Below are positions 1-5,592 of a stretch of DNA of 7,069 bases, piece by piece. Source of the stretch: Actinomycetota bacterium (GTDB lineage: Bacteria > Actinomycetota > Thermoleophilia > Gaiellales > Gaiellaceae); the NCBI GenBank assembly GCA_019234175.1, contig JAFALP010000064.1:1-7069 (forward strand). Direction: 5' to 3'. The notes under the pieces were generated by a model, which had not been told where the DNA came from, ran no database searches, and worked only from the letters and a program-made list of their open reading frames with translations. The stretch's first letter is position 1. Every line of letters begins with the position of its first letter. Position numbers and translations under genes: made by a program.

Positions 1-296
1 GCGACGCCCGTCGTCATCTGCTTCACGACGGACGACTTCCACTCGTTCGACGCGGCGAAGTCGAGCTCGGTGCCGGAGACCTTCACGCCGAACTTCCCGA
101 AGTGCTCCTCGGCCTCCTTCAGCGCGAACGCGGTCTGCACCCACGCCTTCGTCGGGATGCAGCCGACGCGCAGGCACGTGCCTCCGAGATCGGGCTCCTT
201 CTCGACGCATGCGACCTTGGCGCCGAGCTGTGCGGCGCGGATCGCCGCCGTGTAGCCGCCGGGGCCTCCTCCGAGAACTGCGACGTCGACGTCCAT
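1..296 (-). CDS. lpdA: Dihydrolipoamide dehydrogenase (E3), N-terminal part, cut by window edge
   Basis: E3 flavoprotein that reoxidises the dihydrolipoyl arm of E2 and passes electrons through FAD to NAD+. Ninety-eight residues are visible and the gene continues past base 1. Seen: an N-terminal beta strand followed by a Rossmann dinucleotide motif GGGPGG (residues 9-14), then GGTCLRVGCIPTK (38-50) carrying the redox-active disulfide pair Cys41 and Cys46. The family form is GGTCLNVGCIPSK, so assignment to the lipoamide dehydrogenase branch of the pyridine nucleotide-disulfide reductases is firm. The ATG at 296 puts the FAD motif at the usual distance from the N terminus. It lies 14 bases after the GNAT stop, with TACGCT exactly 7 bases upstream and no Shine-Dalgarno. 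Its neighbours encode E1 and E2, which supports a role in that complex; E3 is often shared between complexes, so a promoter of its own would make sense. Confidence 0.95.
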   Translation of the reverse strand, partial: MDVDVAVLGGGPGGYTAAIRAAQLGAKVACVEKEPDLGGTCLRVGCIPTKAWVQTAFALKEAEEHFGKFGVKVSGTELDFAASNEWKSSVVKQMTTGV

Positions 297-303
297 GCGG
301 ACC

Positions 304-309
304 AGCGTA
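304..309 (-). promoter_or_regulatory. Putative -10 box of a leaderless lpdA transcript
   Basis: TACGCT reads on the minus strand and ends 7 bases before the lpdA ATG. It lies wholly inside the 14-base gap after the GNAT stop. A GTGACG (plus-strand positions 329-334) sits 19 bases upstream as a weak -35 candidate. The spacing fits transcription starting at or next to the A of the ATG. Read-through from the GNAT gene is an equally possible source of lpdA mRNA. Confidence 0.4.
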
Positions 310-310
310 A

Positions 311-757
311 CTAGAAGCGCTTGATCATCGTCACGGCATGCGGCGTCTCGGCCACCTGCTCGAACCCGAACTGCTCGTAGTACTCGACCTGGCCGGGAGC
401 GGTGCTGAGGCTGACCGCAGACCAGCCCTGGGCCTTCGCGCGCTCGAGGAGCGCCTCGAGGAGCTCCTTGCCCACGCCTTTGCCGCGCCGGCTCGGGACG
501 ACTGCGATCGTGAGCTCGGGCGTCGTCTCGTCGACGAAGCCGAACCCCGGCTCGTCCGCGGTGAAGAGGCGGTACCACGCCGCGCCGTAGGAGTGTGGGC
601 CTTCCATCGCGATCACTCCGGCGTCGCCCTGCCGGCCCCAGTTGCGGACGTAGCGGTAGACGGGACGCTCGGCGTCCTCGCTCATCCGCCAGTGGTAGGC
701 ATGGCGGAGCATGTCGCGGAGGAAGCGCGCGTCCTGTCTGTCCGCGGGGCGCAGCAC
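311..757 (-). CDS. GNAT-family N-acetyltransferase, 148 aa
   Basis: Acetyl-CoA-dependent N-acetyltransferase of the GNAT superfamily; the acceptor is unknown. Seen: the opening LRPADRQDARFLRDML (residues 2-17) is the typical GNAT strand-helix start. Motif A covers about residues 82-104, with the pyrophosphate-binding loop RRGKGVG at 90-96. The motif B region contains YYEQFGFEQV (126-135). Length is normal for a single-domain GNAT. The open frame continues upstream to 1210, but that part lies antisense to the peptidase gene and has no GNAT character. I chose the GTG at 757 because it places LRP at the N terminus and because TACACT lies exactly 7 bases before it. An internal ATG about 16 codons later would delete the first conserved strand. 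The gene lies between a terminator-like hairpin upstream and lpdA 14 bases downstream. It could modify a metabolite, an antibiotic or a protein; the sequence does not say. Confidence 0.88.
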   Translation of the reverse strand: MLRPADRQDARFLRDMLRHAYHWRMSEDAERPVYRYVRNWGRQGDAGVIAMEGPHSYGAAWYRLFTADEPGFGFVDETTPELTIAVVPSRRGKGVGKELLEALLERAKAQGWSAVSLSTAPGQVEYYEQFGFEQVAETPHAVTMIKRF

Positions 758-764
758 GGCCGCC

Positions 765-770
765 AGTGTA
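765..770 (-). promoter_or_regulatory. Putative -10 box of a leaderless GNAT transcript
   Basis: TACACT on the minus strand, then GGCGGCC, then the GTG start codon: a 7-base spacer. No Shine-Dalgarno is visible in the short space after the hairpin. The -35 position would fall in the hairpin, and I see no TTGACA-like match there. It comes right after the terminator-like hairpin, where a new transcription unit would be expected to start. Confidence 0.45.
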
Positions 771-771
771 G

Positions 772-802
772 GCCGGTGCCCGCCGCGACGGCGGGCACCG
801 GC
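772..802 (-). terminator. GC-rich hairpin terminator after the S53 peptidase gene
   Basis: A perfect inverted repeat: 14 paired bases (772-785 with 789-802) around a 3-base loop (786-788). It starts 8 bases after the peptidase stop codon. There is no T-run on either strand. It is therefore a U-less intrinsic terminator of the kind common in high-GC actinobacteria, or an mRNA 3'-end stabiliser. Nothing else in the window forms a comparable stem that I could find. Confidence 0.7.
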
Positions 803-810
803 GCTTCGGT

Positions 811-1998
811 CTAGAACCCTCCGACGCCGTTCGGAGAGCCGAGCCCGGTGGGGCCGTCGTAGCCCGGGCCTGCGGTGCAGAGATAGGACGGCGAGCAGCT
901 GCCGTTGCTGCCCGACGTCACGTCGTGCAGGGCACTCGTGTGCGAGTACGGATACGACCCGTACGACACCGAGGTCGTGTTCCCGGCGAGCGCATACACG
1001 CCGGCGATCAGCGGAGACGAGAGGCTCGTCCCGCCGACCTGGAACCACCCGCTCTGCAGCTGGTACCGCGTCGAGTCGTACACGGCCGCGCCCGTGTTCG
1101 GGTCGGCGTCCGCCGAGACGTCGGCGACGGTGCGGTGGCTGCATCCCGAGTCGGTCTGCCACGAGGGCTTGGCCTCGTACGAGGAGCAGCCGGACCCGCC
1201 GGACGACCACGCGGATTCGCTTCCGTACGTGTTGTTCGGCCCGAGGTTCAGGGTCGTCCCGCCGACGGCGGTCACGTACCTCGACGCCGCCGGATACTCG
1301 ACGCCGTACCCGCTGTCACCCGACGACGCCGTGATCTCCACGCCGGGATGGTTGTAGTAGGAGTCGGTGCTCGTCTCGCTCGACGACTCGCTGCCGCCGT
1401 ACGAGTTCGAGATGACGGTCGCCCCGAGCTTCACCGCCTCGTTCACGGATGCGCCCAGGTTCGCCGTCGACGCGGAGTTCGCCTCGACGAGCAGGATCTT
1501 GCAGTTCTGACAGATCTCGTGCGCGGTCTCCACGTCGAGCGAGATCTCCAGCGCCCAGCCACCGTTTCGGAGCGGATAGGACGTGCCTCCGGTCTGGTTC
1601 ACCTTCTCGAAGCACCCGTTCGCGGTCGTGCACGCGGGCAGGCCGTAGTAGTTGTCGTAGACGCCGAGATCGGACTCGATCGTGGGATCGTCGTACGCGT
1701 CGACGATCCCGATCGTCGTCGGCGAGCTCGACGACGACGGCAGGTTGTACGCCCCGTGGAACTGCGCGGGACCGTACGCGCCGGCCGGCGGCGAGCCCGA
1801 CGCGAGCGGCGCGCCGTTCGCGTCGGTGACGACGACCGAGCTGCACGCGGATTCTCCGAGCAGCGTCGCCAGCGGACAGACGCGGCTGAAGAACCCACCG
1901 AGCCGAAGGCTCGGATTGTCGGCGGGCCGTGCAGCGGCCCCGGCCACCAGGACGAGCGCGGTGATGAGGACCGCGCCGACGGCAACCCTGACTCTCAT
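811..1998 (-). CDS. Secreted S53 (sedolisin-type) serine peptidase without a long propeptide, 395 aa
   Basis: Extracellular endopeptidase of MEROPS family S53, usually active at acidic pH. Seen: a signal peptide (RVR followed by a hydrophobic stretch to about residue 20, likely cleavage after AGAAA near 23). Catalytic-domain motifs follow: LEISLD, giving Glu151-x3-Asp155; SSGDSG with the oxyanion Asp228; GGTSLSSP with nucleophile Ser325. A C-terminal HDVTSG (358-363) and GPGYDGPTGLGSPNG (377-391) look like the family's calcium site. Ten cysteines (an even number, including C163/C166) suggest disulfides, consistent with export. Classical sedolisins carry a propeptide of some 150-200 residues. 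Here only about 50 residues separate the signal peptide from the peptidase core near YGPAQFHGAYNLP (75-87). Start: the ATG at 1998 begins the signal peptide and has AGGGGGG 6 bases upstream; upstream in-frame codons add no signal-like sequence. The gene has its own promoter and a hairpin at its end, so it appears independent of the dehydrogenase genes on either side. Confidence 0.92.
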   Translation of the reverse strand: MRVRVAVGAVLITALVLVAGAAARPADNPSLRLGGFFSRVCPLATLLGESACSSVVVTDANGAPLASGSPPAGAYGPAQFHGAYNLPSSSSSPTTIGIVDAYDDPTIESDLGVYDNYYGLPACTTANGCFEKVNQTGGTSYPLRNGGWALEISLDVETAHEICQNCKILLVEANSASTANLGASVNEAVKLGATVISNSYGGSESSSETSTDSYYNHPGVEITASSGDSGYGVEYPAASRYVTAVGGTTLNLGPNNTYGSESAWSSGGSGCSSYEAKPSWQTDSGCSHRTVADVSADADPNTGAAVYDSTRYQLQSGWFQVGGTSLSSPLIAGVYALAGNTTSVSYGSYPYSHTSALHDVTSGSNGSCSPSYLCTAGPGYDGPTGLGSPNGVGGF

Positions 1999-2004
1999 TC
2001 TGTT

Positions 2005-2011
2005 CCCCCCT
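2005..2011 (-). promoter_or_regulatory. Strong Shine-Dalgarno of the peptidase gene, fixes its start
   Basis: AGGGGGG on the minus strand, separated by 6 bases from the ATG at 1998. It favours this ATG over the upstream in-frame ATG at 2055. It contrasts with the four starts in this window that have no clear ribosome binding site. Confidence 0.7.
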
Positions 2012-2054
2012 CGATTGACGACGACAGCATTCGCCGCAACCGCAGTGACGGGCA

Positions 2055-2083
2055 CGATTACAAAGACGTCAGGCCGCTGTCAA
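2055..2083 (-). promoter_or_regulatory. Putative promoter of the S53 peptidase gene
   Basis: A perfect TTGACA -35 (2083-2078) on the minus strand. The -10 may be TGTAAT (2062-2057, 15-base spacer, five of six matches to TATAAT) or TAATCG (2060-2055, 17-base spacer). It lies in the 95-base gap after the VOC gene and would give a 5' leader of roughly 50 bases containing the Shine-Dalgarno. No clear terminator separates it from the VOC gene, so some read-through is possible. Confidence 0.55.
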
Positions 2084-2093
2084 CCGGAATCCG

Positions 2094-2432
2094 TTAGAGC
2101 TCCTGCGCGAGCTGCACGCGGTTCCCGTCCGGGTCGTACACGTCGAGGAGGCGCATCTCGCCCGTCAGCTCGAGCACGATGCCGACGTCGACGCCGGCGG
2201 AGCGCAGGCGCGCCGCCTCCGCCTTGATGTCGGGGACGTCGACGTGCGCGACGGCGCCGTCCTCCTGCGGCTCGCCCTCGGCGAGACCGATCTCCATGTC
2301 GCCGCGGCGCAGATGCGCCCAGCGCTTCGTGAAGTCGACGGCCGTCTCCTCGAACAGCAGGGTCTCGCGGTAGAAGCGGCGCCCGGCGTCGAGCTCGCGG
2401 ACGTGGTACCAGACGAGCGGGCCCGCGCTCAC
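2094..2432 (-). CDS. VOC superfamily (glyoxalase/bleomycin-resistance fold) protein, 112 aa
   Basis: Single-module vicinal-oxygen-chelate protein; it would dimerise to form an active site, reaction unknown. Seen: the opening VWYHVRELDAGRRFYRETL (residues 7-25) is the usual first beta strand and helix, with His10 at a frequent metal-ligand position. A central DMEIGLAEG (45-53) and HVDVPD (63-68) start the second half. The closing DVYDPDGNRVQL (97-108) is the classic end of a VOC domain. Length is normal for a one-module member. The GTG at 2432 overlaps the E2 stop codon as GTGA, so translation is probably coupled to E2. The open frame upstream of 2432 is antisense-like filler out of frame within E2. 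Its position as last gene of the E1-E2 unit suggests a job linked to the substrate or product of the complex (for example a reactive dicarbonyl), but that is inference. Confidence 0.88.
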   Translation of the reverse strand: MSAGPLVWYHVRELDAGRRFYRETLLFEETAVDFTKRWAHLRRGDMEIGLAEGEPQEDGAVAHVDVPDIKAEAARLRSAGVDVGIVLELTGEMRLLDVYDPDGNRVQLAQEL

Positions 2433-3628
2433 AGCGCGAGGCCGGGATCCTCGAGGAAGCTCTTCACCGTCTTCAGGAAGCCGGCGCCGGTGGCGCCGTC
2501 GACGGCGCGGTGATCGCACGTCAGCGTCATCGTCATCAGCGGGAGGACGAGCAGCTCCCCGTCGACGGGAACGACTTGGTCGCGCGTCGCGCCGACGGCG
2601 AGGATCGACGCCTGCGGCGGATTGAGGACCGCCACGAACTGGTCGACCTCGAACATGCCGAGGTTGGAGATGGTGAACGTGCCGCCCTCGACGTCTTCCG
2701 AGCGCAGCTTCCCGTCCCGCGCGCGGCCGACGACGTCGCCACGCGCCTGCGCGATCTGCGCGAGCGTCAGCTGCTCGGCGCCGTGCACGACGGGCACGAC
2801 GAGCCCCTGCGGCGCGGCGACGGCGATGCCGACGTTCGCGTTCGGGAACGACAGGAGCGCATCCTCGGTGAACTGGACGTTCATGTCCGGGTGGCGCATC
2901 AGCGCCTGCGCGCACACCTTCGTGAGCAGGTCGGTGACGGTGACCCGGACGTCCGGCTCGAGCTCGCGGCGCCGTGCGATCAGCTCGTTCGCGCGCGACA
3001 TGTCGGCGGACACCGTCAGCATGAACGCGGGCACCGTCCACGCCTGCGTCAGCCGGCGCGCGATCGTCTTGCGCACGCTCGAAAGCGGCGTCGACGACAC
3101 CTCGGCGCTGCGCACCTGAGGCGCGGCGGCCGGCGCCGGCCCGCCGGTGACCTCGGAGCGCTCCACGTCCTCGGCGACGATGCGGCCCTCCGGGCCCGTC
3201 CCGCGGACGGCGGCGAGGTCGATGCCGCGCTCGCGCGCGAGACGGCGTGCGAGCGGAGACGCCTTGATGCGGCCGTTCGTCGTCTGCGGCTCCGGCTCCG
3301 GCTCGGGCGCAGCCGCCCGCTCGGGTGCCGCCTCGACGGCCTTCTCCTGCTTCGGCGCCGGCGCGGCCGGTGCCTGGGCGGCGACGGTCTCGCCCTCCTT
3401 GCCGATGAACGCGATCGTCCGCCCGACTTCCACTTCGCCCTCGGGCACGGCGATCTTCAGGAGGACGCCGTTCGCCTCGGCCTCCACCTCCTGCGTCACC
3501 TTGTCGGTGTCGAGCTCGTACAGCGGCTCGCCCTTCTGCACCGCCTCGCCCTCGGACTTGAGCCAGCGGACGATCGTCCCCGACTCCATCCCCTGCCCGA
3601 GGCGGGGAAGCTTGACCTCAGTCGCCAT
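2429..3628 (-). CDS. Dihydrolipoamide acyltransferase (E2) of a 2-oxoacid/acetoin dehydrogenase complex, 399 aa
   Basis: E2 core: transfers the acyl group from the lipoyl arm to CoA and scaffolds E1 and E3. Domains seen: one lipoyl domain (residues 1-78) with ELDTDKV, lipoylated Lys43; a linker rich in Ala, Pro and Glu (about 84-118) containing a short EP repeat; a peripheral subunit-binding domain (about 120-156: IKASPLARRLARERGIDL, GTGPEGRI); a second Ala/Pro linker; and the catalytic domain (about 180-399) with DHRAVDG, catalytic His373 and Asp377, and FLEDP near the end. Length is normal for a single-lipoyl bacterial E2. The ATG at 3628 starts the lipoyl domain exactly and overlaps the E1 beta gene by 11 bases; the stop overlaps the VOC start by 4. 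AcoC-type acetoin, pyruvate and branched-chain E2s share this layout, so the substrate is left open. Confidence 0.95.
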   Translation of the reverse strand: MATEVKLPRLGQGMESGTIVRWLKSEGEAVQKGEPLYELDTDKVTQEVEAEANGVLLKIAVPEGEVEVGRTIAFIGKEGETVAAQAPAAPAPKQEKAVEAAPERAAAPEPEPEPQTTNGRIKASPLARRLARERGIDLAAVRGTGPEGRIVAEDVERSEVTGGPAPAAAPQVRSAEVSSTPLSSVRKTIARRLTQAWTVPAFMLTVSADMSRANELIARRRELEPDVRVTVTDLLTKVCAQALMRHPDMNVQFTEDALLSFPNANVGIAVAAPQGLVVPVVHGAEQLTLAQIAQARGDVVGRARDGKLRSEDVEGGTFTISNLGMFEVDQFVAVLNPPQASILAVGATRDQVVPVDGELLVLPLMTMTLTCDHRAVDGATGAGFLKTVKSFLEDPGLAL

Positions 3629-4604
3629 TGCGCCCGACCGTCCGCATGATCGCGGCCAACACGTCGTCCGAGTGCGGGACGATGAACTGCTCCATCACCG
3701 GCGCGAACGGCAGCGGCGCGAACTTCGCGCCCACGCGCTCGATCGGCGCGTCGAGCCAGTCGAACGCCTGGTACTGGATGACCGACGCGACCTCGGCGCC
3801 GAAGCCCATGCGCGTCACCGCCTCGTGCGCGACAACGGCGCGGTTCGTCTTCTTCACGGACGCGACGAGCGTCTCCTCGTCGAGCGGCTGCAGCGTGCGC
3901 GGGTCGACGACTTCGACGGAGACGCCCTGCTTCTCCGCCTCCTCCGCCGCTTTCAACGACTCGTGCACGAGCCGGCCGGTCGCGATCACCGTCACGTCCT
4001 CGCCCTCCCGGTGCACGCGCGCCTTGCCGATCGGGATCGGCTCGATCTTCTCCGGCACCTCGCCCTTGATCCCGTACAGCGTTCGGTGCTCGAAGAAGAC
4101 GACCGGGTTGTCGTCGTAGATGGACGACCACAGCAGGCCGCGGACGTCCTCCGGCGTCGAGGCGAAGACGACCTTCAGTCCCGGGATGTGCACGAACCAC
4201 GCCTCGAGCTGCTGCGCGTGCTGCGCGCCCGGCGACCAGCCGGCGCCGCCCTGCGTGCGGAAGACGACGGGGACGGTCAGCTGCCCGCCCGACATGTACC
4301 GCAGCTTCGCGGCCTGGTTCACGACCTGCTCGGCGGCGAGCGTCATGAAGTCCTCGTACATGATCTCGGCGACCGGGCGCATGCCCTGCATGGCGGCGCC
4401 GATGGCCGCGCCGGCGAGCGCCATCTCCGAGATCGGCGTGTTGCGCACGCGCTCGGAGCCGAACTCCTCGAGCATGCCGGAGGTGACGCCCATCGAGCCG
4501 CCCATCTCGGCGATGTCCTCGCCGAGGATGAAGACGCCGTCGTCCTGGCGCATCGCCGTCGCGAGCGCGTCGCGCACGGCTTCGCGGTAGCTCAGCTCAG
4601 GCAT
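3618..4604 (-). CDS. E1 beta subunit, thiamine-pyrophosphate acetoin/2-oxoacid dehydrogenase, 328 aa
   Basis: Beta half of the alpha2beta2 E1 that decarboxylates or cleaves the substrate on thiamine pyrophosphate and reductively acylates E2. Seen: RNTPISE (54-60) with Glu60, the residue that activates the TPP aminopyrimidine; EIMYEDFMTLAAEQVVNQAAK (80-100); GGQLTVPVVFRT (106-117); GAQHAQQLEAWF (126-137) with conserved His129; and a C-terminal transketolase-type domain with VDPRTLQPLD (233-242). The motifs GGQLTVPVV and HRTLYGIKGEVPE match AcoB-type proteins well. Length (about 325 aa) is normal. The ATG at 4604 overlaps the E1 alpha stop by 8 bases, and the end overlaps E2 by 11, indicating a tightly coupled operon. 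It could also be named pdhB; I prefer a neutral name because the real substrate is not visible. Confidence 0.94.
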   Translation of the reverse strand: MPELSYREAVRDALATAMRQDDGVFILGEDIAEMGGSMGVTSGMLEEFGSERVRNTPISEMALAGAAIGAAMQGMRPVAEIMYEDFMTLAAEQVVNQAAKLRYMSGGQLTVPVVFRTQGGAGWSPGAQHAQQLEAWFVHIPGLKVVFASTPEDVRGLLWSSIYDDNPVVFFEHRTLYGIKGEVPEKIEPIPIGKARVHREGEDVTVIATGRLVHESLKAAEEAEKQGVSVEVVDPRTLQPLDEETLVASVKKTNRAVVAHEAVTRMGFGAEVASVIQYQAFDWLDAPIERVGAKFAPLPFAPVMEQFIVPHSDDVLAAIMRTVGRNGD

Positions 4605-5568
4605 AGATGTTCTTCAGCGCGTCTTCGGGCGCCGGGTCGGTGCCGTTCTTCGCGAAGTCGACGGACGCCTCGACGATCTCCGTCACCTCGGCGTCGAGCT
4701 CGTCGAACTCCTCGTCGGAGACGGCGAGCTTCTCGCGCAGCAGCGTGATCGGGTCGCGCGTCTCGGCGAGCTTCCGCGCCTCGTCCTTGTCGCGATAGAC
4801 CTGCGGGTCGCCGATGTAGTGGCCGTGCAGGCGCACGCAGTCCAGGTGGACGAACACCGGTCCCTTGCCCGAGCGCGCGTAGTCGAGCGCCTGCCGCGTG
4901 GTCTTGTAGACCGCTTCGACGTCCTGGCCGTCCGCCTTCAGCGCCTTCATGCCGAACGCCTTCGCGCGGTCGGAGAGATCGCGGATGGGCGAGTGCTGCG
5001 ACTCGGGCGTGGACTCGGCCCAGTGGTTGTCCTCGAGCACGAACACCGCCGGCACCTTCCAGAGCTGCGCGAGGTTGAGGGCCTCGTGGAACGTCCCGAT
5101 GTTCGTCGCCCCGTCGCCGAAGAAGGCGAGCGCGACGCGCGGCTCGCCGCGCATCTTGAACGCGAGCGCTGCGCCGGTGACGTGCGGCAAGCCGCCGCCG
5201 ATGACGGCGTTCGCGCCCATGTTCCCGCGCTCGACGTCGTACAGGTGCATGGATCCGCCGTAGCCGTGCGAGCAGCCCTCCGCCTTGCCGTACAGCTCGG
5301 CCATCAGCTCGTTCGGGTGCGTCCCCTTCGCGAGGGTGTGACCGTGCGCCCGGTGGGTGGAGGCGATGATGTCGCCGTCCTCGAGCGCGCGGCAGACGCC
5401 GACGGCGCACGCCTCCTGGCCGATGGCGACGTGCAGGAAGCCGGGCAGCTCGCCGGCGCGGAAGCGCTCCTCCACCTTCTCCTCGAACCGGCGGATGAGC
5501 AGCATCTCGCGGAGGACGTCGCGAAGGTCGCCCTTTGCAAGCGATGTCTTCGTCTCAACCTTTGCCAC
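4597..5568 (-). CDS. E1 alpha subunit, thiamine-pyrophosphate acetoin/2-oxoacid dehydrogenase (AcoA-like), 323 aa
   Basis: Alpha half of E1, binding TPP and Mg2+. Seen: RRFEEKVEERF (26-36), GFLHVAIGQEACAVGVC (43-59), THRAHGH (71-77), HGYGGSMHL (101-109), the TPP motif GDG (151-153) followed 26 residues later by DN (180-181) within LEDNHWAESTP, ADGQDV (212-217), and the loop RLHGHYIGDPQVYR (246-259). The AEST, DGQDV and GHyiGDpqvYR features are typical of acetoin dehydrogenase AcoA; pyruvate dehydrogenases usually differ there. The usual NN of the TPP motif is DN, but the second Asn, known as the metal ligand in the family, is kept. Start: the open frame extends to 6252, but beyond 5568 it is antisense to the divergent gene. 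GTG at 5568 gives the normal N terminus and follows TAAACT by exactly 7 bases without a Shine-Dalgarno. It is the first gene of the complex operon. Confidence 0.93.
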   Translation of the reverse strand: MAKVETKTSLAKGDLRDVLREMLLIRRFEEKVEERFRAGELPGFLHVAIGQEACAVGVCRALEDGDIIASTHRAHGHTLAKGTHPNELMAELYGKAEGCSHGYGGSMHLYDVERGNMGANAVIGGGLPHVTGAALAFKMRGEPRVALAFFGDGATNIGTFHEALNLAQLWKVPAVFVLEDNHWAESTPESQHSPIRDLSDRAKAFGMKALKADGQDVEAVYKTTRQALDYARSGKGPVFVHLDCVRLHGHYIGDPQVYRDKDEARKLAETRDPITLLREKLAVSDEEFDELDAEVTEIVEASVDFAKNGTDPAPEDALKNIYA

Positions 5569-5575
5569 CGCGCGC

Positions 5576-5581
5576 AGTTTA
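5576..5581 (-). promoter_or_regulatory. Putative -10 box of the leaderless dehydrogenase operon transcript
   Basis: TAAACT on the minus strand, then GCGCGCG, then the GTG start of E1 alpha: a 7-base spacer. A TCGACG 19 bases upstream is a weak -35 candidate lying inside the divergent coding region. No purine-rich ribosome binding site precedes the GTG. The box shares two base pairs with the oppositely directed -10 box of the plus-strand gene. Confidence 0.55.
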
Positions 5582-5585
5582 TGGT
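5580..5585 (+). promoter_or_regulatory. Putative -10 box of the divergent plus-strand unit
   Basis: TATGGT on the plus strand, then TCGTCCG, then ATG at 5593: again a 7-base spacer. TCAACC 19 bases upstream is a poor -35 match. If this box is real, the in-frame ATG at 5581 lies within the promoter and cannot be the start, so translation begins at 5593. Confidence 0.45.
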
Positions 5586-5592
5586 TCGTCCG

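Noticed and set aside
758..1210. N-terminal extension of the GNAT frame
   Set aside because: It lies within the peptidase gene in another frame, crosses the hairpin, and looks nothing like a GNAT domain. The GTG at 757 gives a normal family N terminus.
2085..2093. Short palindrome CGGATTCCG after the VOC stop as a terminator
   Set aside because: Only four base pairs with a one-base centre; too small to terminate transcription.
925..2097. A 390-codon plus-strand open frame opposite the S53 peptidase
   Set aside because: The sequence is Arg/Val/Ala-rich filler; the minus strand encodes the peptidase with every active-site motif intact.
3269..3376. Repetitive Ala/Pro/Glu coding stretch in E2 as a DNA repeat
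   Set aside because: It is the flexible inter-domain linker expected in E2 proteins; the short EP run is ordinary low complexity.
3618..3628. Identical 11-base overlaps at E1 beta/E2 and holin-like/DUF3618 as a shared signal
   Set aside because: The overlapping sequences differ, and overlaps of this size are frequent in compact operons.
2510..3649. A 379-codon plus-strand open frame opposite E2
   Set aside because: Low-complexity Arg/Asp/Leu translation, antisense to E2, no start signal.
3147..4748. A 533-codon open frame on the plus strand opposite E2 and E1 beta
   Set aside because: The translation is dominated by Arg, Ala, Asp and Ser with no recognisable motif. It is antisense to two genes with full catalytic motifs, which is usual for high-GC DNA.
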